Numbered from the stretch's first letter, positions 40,830-50,867 are shown. The stretch: DNA of 64,000 nucleotides from JAZKHE01 sp040385525 (GCA_040385525.1 JAZKHE010000004.1:62001-126000); one strand, 5' to 3'. Numbers and translations are program-made. Notes: generated from the sequence alone by a model not told the origin.

Positions 40830-42632
40830 ATGAGCGTTTCTATTGAACACTATTTATTAGATAATTTAAAAAAGCCTTTGGCTCAGTTTTTAAATACAAC
40901 TTTTTCTGCCAACATTGAAGCAGCACAAATTCAATTACAAAAAACAAATAAAGGTTTTAGTGGCGATTTTTCTATAAATGTTTTTCCATTTGTAAAAATT
41001 TTAAAATCTACTCCCGACGAAGTTGCTAAAAAAGTTACAGAGTTTTTGCAAAGCACATTTGCTAATCAAATTAGTGTGGAGATTGTTAAAGGATTTGTAA
41101 ATATTAATTTCTCTAACCAGTTTTGGGTAGAAAAGTTTACTACATTGGCTTTTGACGAATCATGTGGATTACAAAATATTCAACCAACTAGTAAAAAAGT
41201 ATTGATAGAATATCCATCACCAAACACCAACAAACCTTTGCACTTAGGGCATTTACGTAATATATTTTTAGGACAATCTTTATCCAACATTGTAAAAGCA
41301 AATGGAAACGAATTAATTAAAACTTGCTTGTATAACGATAGAGGTACAAACATTTCTAAATCGATGTTGGCTTGGATGCAAGAAGGCAAAAACGATACGC
41401 CAGAAACTGCCGGAATTAAAGGCGATAAATTTGTTGGAAATTATTATGTAAAATATTCGAGTGCTTACAAACAAGAAATAGAACAACTTAAACAACAAGG
41501 TTTAACAGAAGAAGAAGCCGAAAAAAAATCAGAACTAAATGCAAAAGTAAATGCACTAACCGTTAGTTGGGAACAAGGTGATGCAAAAGTGCGTGAACTT
41601 TGGAAAAACATGAATAGCTGGGTTTACAAAGGTTTTGAGCAAACATTTTCGCACCTAAATTTATCTTTCGATCGTTTTTATCACGAATCGGATGTGTATC
41701 AATTAGGAAAAGAAACCGTTGAAGAAGGTTTGCAAAAAGGCATTTTTTATAAAAAAGAAGATGGTTCGGTTTGGATAGATTTAACCGAAGATGGACTTGA
41801 TAATAAATTGGTATTAAGAAGTAATGGAACCAGCGTTTACATTACGCAAGACATTGCTGTTGCTAATTTAAAGGAAAAAGAATTTGCACCCGATAAATCG
41901 ATTTATGTGGTGGGCAACGAGCAAGAATATCATTTTAAAGTGCTTTTTTTAATTCTTAAAAAATTAGGGAAAACCTATGCTGATGGCTTGTATCATTTAT
42001 CATACGGAATGGTAGAATTGCCCGAAGGCAAAATGAAATCGCGCGAAGGAACTGTTGTTGATGCTGACGATTTAATTGAAAGCATGATTGAAACAGCAAA
42101 ACAAACTACTGAAGAGTTAGGGAAAACAGAAGGTTTTAGCGCAGTAGAATCCTCAACACTATACAAAACAATTGGTTTGGGAGCCTTGCGTTATTTTATT
42201 TTAAAAGTAGATCCTAAAAAGAAAATGTTGTTTAATCCAAAAGAATCTATTGATTTTAACGGACATACAGCACCATTTATACAATACACGCACGCACGTA
42301 TAAAATCGATTTTAGCAAAAGCTAGTCCTGATGAAATTGCAATGCCAAGTGGAGCAATTAGCATTAACGAAAAAGAAAAGGAATTAATAAAAACTATGTT
42401 TCAGTTTTTACCTACGGTACAAGAGGCAGGCGATAAATACAGTCCTGCTTTGGTAGCGAATTATGTATTTGAATTAGCAAAAGATTTTAACCAATTTTAC
42501 CACGATTGTAGCATTTTAAAAGAAGAAAACAAAACAACACGAATGTTTAGATTAGCATTAAGCCAACAATGTGCAACCACAATAAAAAAAGCTATGCATT
42601 TACTTTGTGTGGATGTGCCGGATAAAATGTAG
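40830..42632 (+). CDS. argS: Arginyl-tRNA synthetase
   Basis: The 600-residue class I synthetase charges tRNA-Arg. It has the N-terminal Add-1 domain (about 1-110), the HIGH-type motif SPNTNKPLHLGHLRN, the relaxed KMSKS-type loop GKMKSREGTVVDADDL, and the DALR anticodon-binding domain at the C-terminus. Length is normal. It is a monocistronic core gene. Confidence 0.96.
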   Translation: MSVSIEHYLLDNLKKPLAQFLNTTFSANIEAAQIQLQKTNKGFSGDFSINVFPFVKILKSTPDEVAKKVTEFLQSTFANQISVEIVKGFVNINFSNQFWVEKFTTLAFDESCGLQNIQPTSKKVLIEYPSPNTNKPLHLGHLRNIFLGQSLSNIVKANGNELIKTCLYNDRGTNISKSMLAWMQEGKNDTPETAGIKGDKFVGNYYVKYSSAYKQEIEQLKQQGLTEEEAEKKSELNAKVNALTVSWEQGDAKVRELWKNMNSWVYKGFEQTFSHLNLSFDRFYHESDVYQLGKETVEEGLQKGIFYKKEDGSVWIDLTEDGLDNKLVLRSNGTSVYITQDIAVANLKEKEFAPDKSIYVVGNEQEYHFKVLFLILKKLGKTYADGLYHLSYGMVELPEGKMKSREGTVVDADDLIESMIETAKQTTEELGKTEGFSAVESSTLYKTIGLGALRYFILKVDPKKKMLFNPKESIDFNGHTAPFIQYTHARIKSILAKASPDEIAMPSGAISINEKEKELIKTMFQFLPTVQEAGDKYSPALVANYVFELAKDFNQFYHDCSILKEENKTTRMFRLALSQQCATTIKKAMHLLCVDVPDKM

Positions 42633-42641
42633 TTTTAGTGG

Positions 42642-42683
42642 TTAGGGATTAGTGCTTAGGGATTAGTGCTTAGAGATTAGTAA
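42642..42683 (+). repeat. 14-bp tandem repeat, three units
   Basis: TTAGGGATTAGTGC occurs twice in tandem, followed by the variant TTAGAGATTAGTAA. It lies just after the argS stop. The rest of the stretch to 42800 shows nothing else. Confidence 0.75.
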
Positions 42684-42800
42684 ATAATTTTACAGTAAAA
42701 GTGGTTTTATAACACTTCATTCAGATTACTTCTTTAGCATTGATAAGTGGTGAGATGTTTCGATGCAGTCAACAGTACAAAAAGTGTAAGACAAACCTTC

Positions 42801-45275
42801 CTATTTAGTTATAAGTAATTTTTTAGTAATAGATTTTTTTCTTTGAACTACTTCAACAAAATAAATTCCATTTTTCAAAGCACTCACATCAATTGTTTTT
42901 GAATTTGTAAAGTTGCTTGAATAAACAGTTTGCCCTAATTGATTGGTAATTTTTACAGATTCAATTTTTTCTTTTGTTTTAATAATTACAATATCACTTG
43001 CAGGATTAGGATATAATTGTAAATCGTTTTCTAAGTCATTATCATCAATACCAATTACGGCATCAATTCTTACATTATCCAAATAAATTGCATTTCCCCA
43101 GCCACTTTTATTCTCGAATAGTAACTGAACGTTAGATACGTATGCATATTCATCTAAATTTAACGAAATAGTTTTCCACTCATCGGCTTGGGGAATATAA
43201 AAGTTTGAAGTTGAATTTGCAGTTGCTAAATCGGTGTAACCAGTTCTGTAAATTGTTTTAAATGTTGCACCACAATCTGTTGAAAGATTCACCAATAAAG
43301 AATCTTGACGAGCGGCGTTTTTAGGAGCGTGAGCAACATCAAACGACAACAAAATATTTGATGTTGTATTTGAAAAATTAAATATTGGCGAATACAAATA
43401 AGTGCTCATGCCCATACTATTTTGTGTGCTCGAATAATTGTCAGCAAAAAAACATCCTGAATTATCACCATAAGCACCAACAATTGCATTGCGTTCCCAA
43501 TTTAAAAATGGATTTGGTGAAGAAACAATCCACTCACCTAAAGTTGTTGAATTTTGAAAAGTTTCTAAGTAAGGAACTGAAACAGTATTGTCTTCTATAG
43601 AAACAGTAAATTGTTTTTCAATACTACAAGATTCTGTGAAAACAAAATCAGCAGAGAAATTTAAACTTTCTATTACAATTTTAATTTTGTGCGCACCATT
43701 ACTTAAATTCTTAATTGTGGGTAATGTTCTTTGTACAGACCAATACCTTTGCAAACTTCCAACATAATCAGCGTAATCAAAAAAAACATCATCTACAAAA
43801 ATATTAATTCTAGCATTTGTTATTTCCAAATTACCATCATTTACTAAAAATACGCTAAGCGATAAATTGTTAGAACATATTACAGAATTATCGTCTATTC
43901 CTCTAAGTCTTTCTAATGATGCAGTTAGCGAATAAACACCTGAAGGTGCAAAACCTACAATACTTGTAGCGCCAGTATTAGTTGGGTCTAACCATGTTTT
44001 TAATTGTGAGTCGGGTGTAGTTCCAAAATCCCACGATTGATCAAATCTACCAAAAAAATCATATTTATCAGCACTTACAACATCGCAACCCGATGGCCCG
44101 CCATACAATTGACCAACAACATTATGATTTTGATTAAACAACGGACAACCCGAAGAACCTGGTTCTGTATTTCCTTTTTCCCAAATACCTGTTTGCCAAC
44201 AAAGCGCTGAACTATAGGTGTTGGCTTGACCGTGACCAGCAAAAGATATTTTTTTTAAATCGCCTTGCGGATGATGAATAGATGTACATTCCGTTGGTGC
44301 AGTTGTGCCTCTATCCCACCCTGCATAGTACACATTGTAACTTGCAGGTGGCGTTGTACTCAATTTTAACAAAGCAAAATCTGAATTAAGATTAGTAGAA
44401 ACTACATCAGCACCACTAATTGATTGCGCATTCGTCAATGGAAAATTAGAACAAGAAGTACTTTCGTAGTTAAATCGAAAAACCCACAAATTTGTATTAA
44501 ATGCACCGCAATGATTTGCAGTTAAAAAATACGGAGTTCCATCGTTTGATGTATTATTAAGTAAGGTACCAGTACATTTTCCGTTTCCATTAACTATAAT
44601 GCAAGCAACCGATTTTTTTTCTAATTGCCAATTATCGCCATCAGGGCAATTTATATTTGTATTGCACGCACCCGCATCTCCCAACGATTTAATTGTTTTT
44701 TCAATAAAATCTCTATAGCCGTGTGTAATTCTAAATAATTGCGCTTTTACATTTTTTAATTCAATTGTTTTGGGAACAAAAACTTCAAAAATAACTTCAT
44801 CAGTAAATAAAACATCAGTAGCTAATACACTATCGCTTTGCTGATTCAAATAATTAAACGAACCTAAATATGTTTTGTTTGGAGCTACAATAAATAAATG
44901 ACTTCCTTTAGGAAATACAAATTTATTAAAAGCAAAATTTAAGGAAAGCGCATCTTCTGATTTAATTTTTGTAAAATAGAAACTACCAGTATCCGTATTT
45001 AAAACAGTTGCTTGCGCAATTAAATCAACATTTACAAAATGATTAAAACCAAATCGAAAAACACCTTTTACTTTATCGTTTATAGCATCTTCTTTTTTAA
45101 TAGAATCTAAATTAAAACTGGGCATTTTAACTGTATTTATTGAGTTGCAATACAATTTATCTAAACTCAATAACTTAGGAACACCTCCATGCTGTATTTG
45201 CGCTTTGGCTGAAAATAAGCCAAAAACAAAGAGAAACAAAAAAACTATTTTCGATTTGAAATAATACACACGCAA
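42801..45275 (-). CDS. Trypsin-fold serine endopeptidase exported by type IX secretion
   Basis: The 824-residue protein has a signal peptide and a propeptide-like region. A lysyl-endopeptidase-like trypsin domain follows: His in FLTANHCG, Asp in NSDFALLKL, Ser in GNTEPGSSGCPLF. Beta-sandwich domains come next, and a C-terminal type IX sorting domain (LYPNPASDIVIIKT ... LKNGIYFVEVV). Paired cysteines fit an extracellular enzyme. It would be released or surface-anchored and act in protein degradation. Confidence 0.92.
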   Translation of the reverse strand: MRVYYFKSKIVFLFLFVFGLFSAKAQIQHGGVPKLLSLDKLYCNSINTVKMPSFNLDSIKKEDAINDKVKGVFRFGFNHFVNVDLIAQATVLNTDTGSFYFTKIKSEDALSLNFAFNKFVFPKGSHLFIVAPNKTYLGSFNYLNQQSDSVLATDVLFTDEVIFEVFVPKTIELKNVKAQLFRITHGYRDFIEKTIKSLGDAGACNTNINCPDGDNWQLEKKSVACIIVNGNGKCTGTLLNNTSNDGTPYFLTANHCGAFNTNLWVFRFNYESTSCSNFPLTNAQSISGADVVSTNLNSDFALLKLSTTPPASYNVYYAGWDRGTTAPTECTSIHHPQGDLKKISFAGHGQANTYSSALCWQTGIWEKGNTEPGSSGCPLFNQNHNVVGQLYGGPSGCDVVSADKYDFFGRFDQSWDFGTTPDSQLKTWLDPTNTGATSIVGFAPSGVYSLTASLERLRGIDDNSVICSNNLSLSVFLVNDGNLEITNARINIFVDDVFFDYADYVGSLQRYWSVQRTLPTIKNLSNGAHKIKIVIESLNFSADFVFTESCSIEKQFTVSIEDNTVSVPYLETFQNSTTLGEWIVSSPNPFLNWERNAIVGAYGDNSGCFFADNYSSTQNSMGMSTYLYSPIFNFSNTTSNILLSFDVAHAPKNAARQDSLLVNLSTDCGATFKTIYRTGYTDLATANSTSNFYIPQADEWKTISLNLDEYAYVSNVQLLFENKSGWGNAIYLDNVRIDAVIGIDDNDLENDLQLYPNPASDIVIIKTKEKIESVKITNQLGQTVYSSNFTNSKTIDVSALKNGIYFVEVVQRKKSITKKLLITK

Positions 45276-45357
45276 ATTTACGTTTTTATGACAGAATTCT
45301 TAGTAAGAAACTAAAGATATATGTAAAAAATAGCTTTATTTTGTATAAAAATATCGC

Positions 45358-47220
45358 TTGAAGAATACCTACTACATTTATTTCGTTTTTATTTGTTTCC
45401 TTTTTGGTTCATTGTTTTTGTCGTGCAACAAAAAAAAACAAGTTCAAGAATTTGCTAAAGAATTACATTTTGACGAAAAACTTTATGCCAATTTAATTGA
45501 ATGTCGTTTTAAAAGTGAGTGTGATACATTTAATATTTGCCACAGCAACTTTATTTATTTTGATACGCTACATTATTTTTATTCAAAAAATAAGTATAAA
45601 GCTATTTTCACTTCTACAATTACCCAGTTACAAAAATCGGATAGCATAGCGGTTGAGCTTAGTAATAGCTTGCTACATGGCTTAAACAATAATTATTATT
45701 TACTTGCTTTTATTAAAGAAAATTTAAAACAAATAAATAAAAATTTAGAACAGAAAAAAATAAATTATAGCCTTAATGCAAGAACAGAATTGCTACTTGC
45801 AAACGCTTGCATAGCCTACAACAAAGATTTAGGTTTAGGAAGAATTAATCCTAAAAAAATATTTAAAGAAAATTATTTTTTACCGCTTAAAAATGACTCA
45901 TTATTTAATTTATTTGAGCCACTTACAAATGAAAATACATTAGCTATTTTTGAAAAAAATAAACTGAAAGACAAAGATTACCAAGCATTACAAAAACAAC
46001 TTACCTACTACGATTCATTATCAAAAAAAGCCTCATTTGAAATTATTCCTGATAGCATAGCAAAAATTGTTTTGTGGGATTCGATTGCATTTATTGATAA
46101 AATTGCAAAGCGATTATTAATTACAAACTATATTAGCAAACAAAATTATTCGACTTGTAGCAAAGTTTATTACGACTCCATTTTATTTCAATCTGTTGTA
46201 AAATATCAAACTGATAATGGCTTGCTAAACGATGGTGTTATTGGTAAAAATACAATTAATGCCTTAAACGAATCCTTTAATCATATAGCTAATAAAATTG
46301 CTATAAATATGGATAGATTGCGCTGGTTAGAAAACAATAACAATGCAAAAAAAATTATAGTTAATATTCCAAATTACACATTAACAGCAAGCGATAGCGG
46401 AAAAGTTTTTTTACAAATGAAAGTTTGTGTTGGAGAAAAAAAAGACAAAAATTACGATGCTAAATTGAAGCATTATCTTAAAACTAAAAAACCCTTAGAC
46501 AAACCTCTTAATCACGAAACGCCTAATTTATTTGGTCAATTAAGCCACTTAATACTTAATCCAACATGGAGTGTGCCGCGAAACATTGCAGAGCGCGAAA
46601 TTTATTTTTCAGTTTTAAAAGACAGTACCTATTTACAATCTAAAAACTTTTTGGTTTACAGAGATGATTCATTAATAAATCCTTTAACTATTAATTGGAG
46701 AAATTATCAACCCGATAAAATACCATTTCGTTTTGTGCAAGATGCAGGAGATGGAAACGCTTTAGGCAAAATGAAATTTATTTTTAGCAATAGATTTAAT
46801 GTTTATTTGCACGATACGCCTTCGCAAAGCGCCTTTAACAGAGCAAATAGAGCAGTTAGTCATGGCTGTGTAAGAGTTTCAAAACCAATCGATTTAGCTT
46901 ATTTTTTATTAAAAGATAACAAACGATTTGGACCCGATGAATATAGAATGCAATTAGGTATGCTACCACTTGATGAGAAAAAATTAAAAGATTACGAAAA
47001 AAAACTAAAAAAAGAAAAGCAGTTGTTTGAACTCGATCCATCGCTAAAAGAGAAAAAAGAAGAGGACATGAAAAAAACAAAAACAATACTGTTTGATAGA
47101 AAAACACAGTTATTTATTGATTACAAAACCGCTTGGGTTGACGAGCAAAATCAGCTTCAACTTCGCGATGACGTGTACAATAAAGACAAAGAAATTGAAA
47201 AGTATTTTTACAAAAACTAA
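45358..47220 (+). CDS. L,D-transpeptidase (YcbB-like) lipoprotein
   Basis: The 620-residue protein starts with a lipoprotein signal ending FLSCNKK. It has a peptidoglycan-binding-like helical part (DSILFQSVVKYQTDNGLLNDGVIGKNTI) and a YkuD catalytic domain with HDTPSQSAFNRANRAVSHGCVRVSKP, where the Cys is the nucleophile. It forms or edits 3-3 cross-links in peptidoglycan. The only start that keeps the signal peptide is the TTG at 45358, close behind a TATTTTG promoter-like box. Confidence 0.9.
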   Translation: MKNTYYIYFVFICFLFGSLFLSCNKKKQVQEFAKELHFDEKLYANLIECRFKSECDTFNICHSNFIYFDTLHYFYSKNKYKAIFTSTITQLQKSDSIAVELSNSLLHGLNNNYYLLAFIKENLKQINKNLEQKKINYSLNARTELLLANACIAYNKDLGLGRINPKKIFKENYFLPLKNDSLFNLFEPLTNENTLAIFEKNKLKDKDYQALQKQLTYYDSLSKKASFEIIPDSIAKIVLWDSIAFIDKIAKRLLITNYISKQNYSTCSKVYYDSILFQSVVKYQTDNGLLNDGVIGKNTINALNESFNHIANKIAINMDRLRWLENNNNAKKIIVNIPNYTLTASDSGKVFLQMKVCVGEKKDKNYDAKLKHYLKTKKPLDKPLNHETPNLFGQLSHLILNPTWSVPRNIAEREIYFSVLKDSTYLQSKNFLVYRDDSLINPLTINWRNYQPDKIPFRFVQDAGDGNALGKMKFIFSNRFNVYLHDTPSQSAFNRANRAVSHGCVRVSKPIDLAYFLLKDNKRFGPDEYRMQLGMLPLDEKKLKDYEKKLKKEKQLFELDPSLKEKKEEDMKKTKTILFDRKTQLFIDYKTAWVDEQNQLQLRDDVYNKDKEIEKYFYKN

Positions 47221-47265
47221 AAACGTAAATCATTTTATTTACATTCGTAGTTTCAAAAACTAAAT

Positions 47266-47817
47266 TTGTTGTATAAAAAGAAACATATTGTTAGCGAAGA
47301 TGACTTGATTGCTCTTTTAAAAAGCAAACAGGCCAATGCTATGAGTATTTTGTACGACAATTATTCAACAGCTTTGTTTGGCGTAATTAATCGCATTATA
47401 GAAAACGACGAAGCTGCTGAAGACATTTTGCAAGAAACATTTATTAAAATTTGGAAAAATTTTGATCAGTTTGACGTATCAAAAGGAAAATTATTTACAT
47501 GGATGTTAAACATAGCGCGTAATTTAGCAATAGATGCTACACGCTCTAAAAATTTTTCAAACACTTCAAAAAACCAATCGATAGAAAATATCGTACATGT
47601 TGTTGACAAGGAAAATAGTGCGTCTACAAATACTGAAACAATTGGTTTGAAAAAGTTGGTAGATGGTTTAGATGATGAACATCAAAGAATAATTGATTTG
47701 ATGTATTTTGGTGGTTATTCGCAAAGTGAAGTAGCTAAAAAGTTAGATATACCTTTGGGAACAGTTAAAACAAGAGCGCGAAATGCAATATTAACGCTCC
47801 GAAAGAAATTTTTATAA
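47266..47817 (+). CDS. ECF-type RNA polymerase sigma factor
   Basis: The 183-residue protein has region 2 (LYDNYSTALFGVINRII ... ILQETFIKIWKN, then KLFTWMLNIARNLAID) and region 4 (LMYFGGYSQSEVAKKLDIPLGTVKTRARNAI). No ATG lies near the conserved N-terminus, so a TTG start (47263 or 47266) is likely. The gene is followed after 3 bases by an RskA-like anti-sigma gene, the usual pairing. The cysteine-repeat RiPP genes downstream are plausible targets. Confidence 0.9.
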   Translation: MLYKKKHIVSEDDLIALLKSKQANAMSILYDNYSTALFGVINRIIENDEAAEDILQETFIKIWKNFDQFDVSKGKLFTWMLNIARNLAIDATRSKNFSNTSKNQSIENIVHVVDKENSASTNTETIGLKKLVDGLDDEHQRIIDLMYFGGYSQSEVAKKLDIPLGTVKTRARNAILTLRKKFL

Positions 47818-47820
47818 GAA

Positions 47821-48591
47821 ATGAATTCTAAAGAATATATAGAATCAGGTATTTTAGAGCTTTATGTAATGGGCTCTCTTTCTGCTACAGAAAAAGCAGA
47901 AGTGGAAAAAATTGCCTCAGAATTACCTGAAATAGCTGCAGAAATTTCTATAATTGAAACTGCTTTAATGCAACATTCTAGCAGCAAAAAACCTTCTGAT
48001 AGAGTAAAACAAAATATTTTAAAAGAGATACAAAAAGACTCCACACCAATTGTTCAATTAAATCATAACAATACATATAAATGGTTAGCTGCTGCTAGTG
48101 TTTTACTTTTTGTAATTAGCACAGCAATATCTTATACTTATTATAACAGTTATAAAAAAACATATAATGAATTAGCCGCTTTACAAAGCGAAAAAGACGA
48201 ATTAGCTGGAAATTTTAATACAGTAAACAATAAATATTTAAAGACGAATACAGCTCTTAAAATATTTAGAGATACTGCCAATAAAGTAATTCAGTTAAAA
48301 GGAATAGGCGAAAACCCAAGTGCATTTGTAAAAGTAATGTGGAACTCTACTTCTAAAGAGGTATGTATTGATATTACATCGTTACCAACGCTTGAAGCTG
48401 ACAAACAATTTCAATTGTGGGCATTAGCAGACGGAAAACCTATTGATGCTGGTGTTTTTGATTTGAACAAAGACGAAATAATTAGAGTAAAAAATATAAA
48501 TGATGCACAAGCTTTTGCCGTAACTATTGAACCTAAAGGTGGAAGCATCAATCCTACCCTTTCTACAATGGTTGTTTTAGGGAATATTTAA
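47821..48591 (+). CDS. RskA-type anti-sigma factor
   Basis: The 256-residue protein has a cytosolic N-terminal anti-sigma domain (about 1-80), one transmembrane helix (WLAAASVLLFVISTAISY, about 89-106), a coiled-coil stretch and an extracytoplasmic RskA domain (FQLWALADGKPIDAGVFDL ... FAVTIEPKGGSINPTLSTMVVLG). It should hold the upstream sigma factor at the membrane until a signal, probably oxidative or metal stress, frees it. Confidence 0.9.
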   Translation: MNSKEYIESGILELYVMGSLSATEKAEVEKIASELPEIAAEISIIETALMQHSSSKKPSDRVKQNILKEIQKDSTPIVQLNHNNTYKWLAAASVLLFVISTAISYTYYNSYKKTYNELAALQSEKDELAGNFNTVNNKYLKTNTALKIFRDTANKVIQLKGIGENPSAFVKVMWNSTSKEVCIDITSLPTLEADKQFQLWALADGKPIDAGVFDLNKDEIIRVKNINDAQAFAVTIEPKGGSINPTLSTMVVLGNI

Positions 48592-48677
48592 AAATATTTT
48601 CATTTTTAAAAACCGATTTTAAATCCACTTCGTATATCTGTTTAAAGTAATCAATTAACCAATTAAAACTTTAAACT

Positions 48678-49121
48678 ATGAAAAATTCAAAAAAAGTTGC
48701 TCTTTCTGCAGGAGCATTAATGTTAAGCGCATTATCATTCACAACTGATGCACAAGCTGTAAACAATTCAAGTAATCTTTTATCTTTCCGTAATTTAGGA
48801 ACTGGTAGCGAAATGCGTTCAGAATTATTTAACGCAAACAACCCAATTGAGTCTGCAAAAAACTTTGAAGCTACTTGTGGCGAAAAAGGTAAAGAAGGTA
48901 CAACTTCAACAGACAAAACTAAAGAAGCTAAATGCGGAGAAAAAGGTAAAGAAGCTAAATGTGGCGAAAAAGGCAAAGAAGCCAAATGCGGAGAAAAAGG
49001 CAAAGAAGCTAAATGCGGAGAAAAAGGCAAAGAAGCTAAATGTGGAGAAAAAGGTAAAGAAGCTAAATGCGGAGAAAAAGGCAAAGAAGCTAAATGTGGA
49101 GAAAAAACTCCTAAAAAATAG
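48678..49121 (+). CDS. Bufferin-like RiPP precursor with eight CGEK modules
   Basis: The 147-residue precursor has a Sec signal peptide (ALSAGALMLSALSFTTDAQA) and a spacer. A core follows with one TCGEKG and seven tandem nine-residue units of the type KEAKCGEKG. All eight cysteines lie in CGEK contexts and none elsewhere. Small secreted EGKCG-type precursors next to a DUF692 enzyme and a DUF2063-like partner are the bufferins, whose cysteines are oxidised to heterocycles that bind copper. Here the module is longer and lysine-rich. The 27-base DNA units differ mainly at third codon positions, so the protein repeat is under selection. Confidence 0.85.
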   Translation: MKNSKKVALSAGALMLSALSFTTDAQAVNNSSNLLSFRNLGTGSEMRSELFNANNPIESAKNFEATCGEKGKEGTTSTDKTKEAKCGEKGKEAKCGEKGKEAKCGEKGKEAKCGEKGKEAKCGEKGKEAKCGEKGKEAKCGEKTPKK

Positions 49122-49135
49122 TTTTATAATTATTT

Positions 49136-49162
49136 AAAAGGTGTAGAAATTCTACACCTTTT
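49136..49162 (+). terminator. Partial terminator between precursor and enzyme genes
   Basis: AAAAGGTGTAGA pairs with TCTACACCTTTT, followed by ATTTTAAC. It lies between precursor and enzyme genes. As in many RiPP operons it would let the precursor be made in excess over the enzyme. Confidence 0.75.
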
Positions 49163-49188
49163 ATTTTAACTTTTTAAAACAATAAATT

Positions 49189-50025
49189 ATGAATGTTAAA
49201 GGTGTAGGCATAGGTTTTAGGAGAGATATTTCTGATTTTATATTGTCGTTAGAAGGCAAAAACAAACCTAGTTTTGTAGAGTTAGCGCCAGAAAACTGGA
49301 TGAATATTGGGGGGGAATGGAAAAAAACACTACATCAAATTGCCGAAAAATATCCTATAACGTGCCATGGATTGTCGTTATCTATTGGTAGTCCCGATGA
49401 ACCCGATTGGGAATTTTTAAAACAAATAAAAAAATTTATAAAAGAAACTCCAGTTCAACTATATTCAGAGCATTTAAGCTTTAGCAAGTGCGATAATGCG
49501 CATTTGTATGAGCTACTGCCTATTCCTTTTCGGGAAGATGCTGTAAAACATATTGTAAATAGAATAAATCAAGTTCAGGATTTTTTAGAAATGCAACTGG
49601 TAATCGAAAATGTATCGTATTACACACCTGTTGCAGCCGAAATGAAAGAAGAAGAATTTATCTCTCAAATTGTTCAAGAATCCAATTGCGGATTATTGCT
49701 TGATATCAATAATGTATTTGTCAATTCATTCAATCATAAATATAATCCAAAAGATTTTATTGCATCCTTGCCTTTAGATAATGTAAAATATATACACATG
49801 GCTGGGCACGAGCAAGTTGCTCCAGACTTAATTATTGACACACACGGACAGCCCATTGTTAACGATGTGTTTGAGCTTTATAATTGGACAATAAATTATT
49901 TAAAACCAGTTCCTGTTTTATTAGAACGCGATTTTAATTTTGAAGATAAAGACCAAATTATGAGTGAAATAAATCAATTGAAAAAAATATCAAACTTAGT
50001 TTGGAAAAAAGAATATGTTGCTTAA
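49189..50025 (+). CDS. DUF692 multinuclear iron oxidative enzyme (BufB-like)
   Basis: The 278-residue TIM-barrel enzyme belongs to the MNIO family (with MbnB, TglH and BufB). Metal-ligand motifs are visible in order: CHGLSLSIG, YSEHLSFS, VIENVSYYTP, LLDINNVFVNSFNH, IHMAGHE, DTHGQPI and LLERD. It is expected to use mixed-valent iron and oxygen to convert precursor cysteines into thiooxazole/oxazolone-type groups. It follows the precursor gene by 67 bases and overlaps the partner gene by 11. Confidence 0.92.
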   Translation: MNVKGVGIGFRRDISDFILSLEGKNKPSFVELAPENWMNIGGEWKKTLHQIAEKYPITCHGLSLSIGSPDEPDWEFLKQIKKFIKETPVQLYSEHLSFSKCDNAHLYELLPIPFREDAVKHIVNRINQVQDFLEMQLVIENVSYYTPVAAEMKEEEFISQIVQESNCGLLLDINNVFVNSFNHKYNPKDFIASLPLDNVKYIHMAGHEQVAPDLIIDTHGQPIVNDVFELYNWTINYLKPVPVLLERDFNFEDKDQIMSEINQLKKISNLVWKKEYVA

Positions 50026-50776
50026 AAAAGAAACATATCAAATACAACAACAATTTGCTGAATATTGCAGAAACAATACTAATGCTAGCATTTCTGGTGC
50101 AGACCAAGTGCGCATACAAAAGTACCGCGATTTAGTTTTTACAATTGTTGAAGATGCTTTGCAATCAGCTTATCCAATTACACATTTTGTTTTGCAAGAA
50201 GAAAAGTGGCTGCAATTTGTTTGCGATTTTTTTTCACTTCACCCAAGTGCAGAACCAATGCTTTGGAAAATGCCAAAACAGCTTTATTTATTTGCGGTTA
50301 AGAACAACTACGGCGATAAGATAAATTGTCCTTTTTTAAGCGATTTGTTGCTGTTTGAATGGAAAGAAATAGAAATAGAATGGATGGAAGACGAAGAAAT
50401 TTTATTTTCAGAATTTTCATTTCTAAAAAATAATTTAGAAACAATTCCTGTTTGGAATCCAGATTACGAAATTATTCAATTAAGTTATCCAGTTCATTTA
50501 AATCAATTTGAAAATATAGAAAATAAAAAAGGAAATTATTTTATTTTAATCTTTAGAAATCGTGAAACAAATAAATCGCATTTTTTAGAACTATCACCTT
50601 TACTTGCCTACATAATTCAAACTACTCACGAAGAAAGCATAAGTATAACAAAGGCTTTAAACACAGCAATTAAGCAACATAACATTGATGCTAATCTTGC
50701 ATCAAATTTAAAAAATGGACTTGATGAATTTTGTAAAAAAATGATTCAAGAAAAATTTTTACTGGGCTTTAATTAG
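50015..50776 (+). CDS. DUF2063-like RiPP recognition partner (BufC-like)
   Basis: The 253-residue protein has the N-terminal helical DUF2063 part (QIQQQFAEYCRNN ... RIQKYRDLVFTIVEDALQSAYPITHFVL) and a C-terminal beta-rich part (about 135-215). Members bind the precursor and deliver it to the DUF692 enzyme. It overlaps that gene by 11 bases. No catalytic motif is seen, as expected. Confidence 0.88.
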   Translation: MLLKKETYQIQQQFAEYCRNNTNASISGADQVRIQKYRDLVFTIVEDALQSAYPITHFVLQEEKWLQFVCDFFSLHPSAEPMLWKMPKQLYLFAVKNNYGDKINCPFLSDLLLFEWKEIEIEWMEDEEILFSEFSFLKNNLETIPVWNPDYEIIQLSYPVHLNQFENIENKKGNYFILIFRNRETNKSHFLELSPLLAYIIQTTHEESISITKALNTAIKQHNIDANLASNLKNGLDEFCKKMIQEKFLLGFN

Positions 50777-50867
50777 GCAATCCAATTCAATTTTAATTTC
50801 TAAAATCCATATTGCCACTTATCTCGTAAATATAGAGTAAACAAGTATTTTACTTTACATTCTATTT

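Noticed and set aside
48671..49084. Minus-strand repetitive ORF (SLPFSPHLA repeats)
   Set aside because: It is the antisense shadow of the cysteine-repeat precursor; the plus-strand frame has the signal peptide and the RiPP context.
48921..49100. CRISPR-like array from regular 27-base units
   Set aside because: The units are contiguous with no spacers, keep a reading frame and vary mainly at third codon positions. They are protein repeats.
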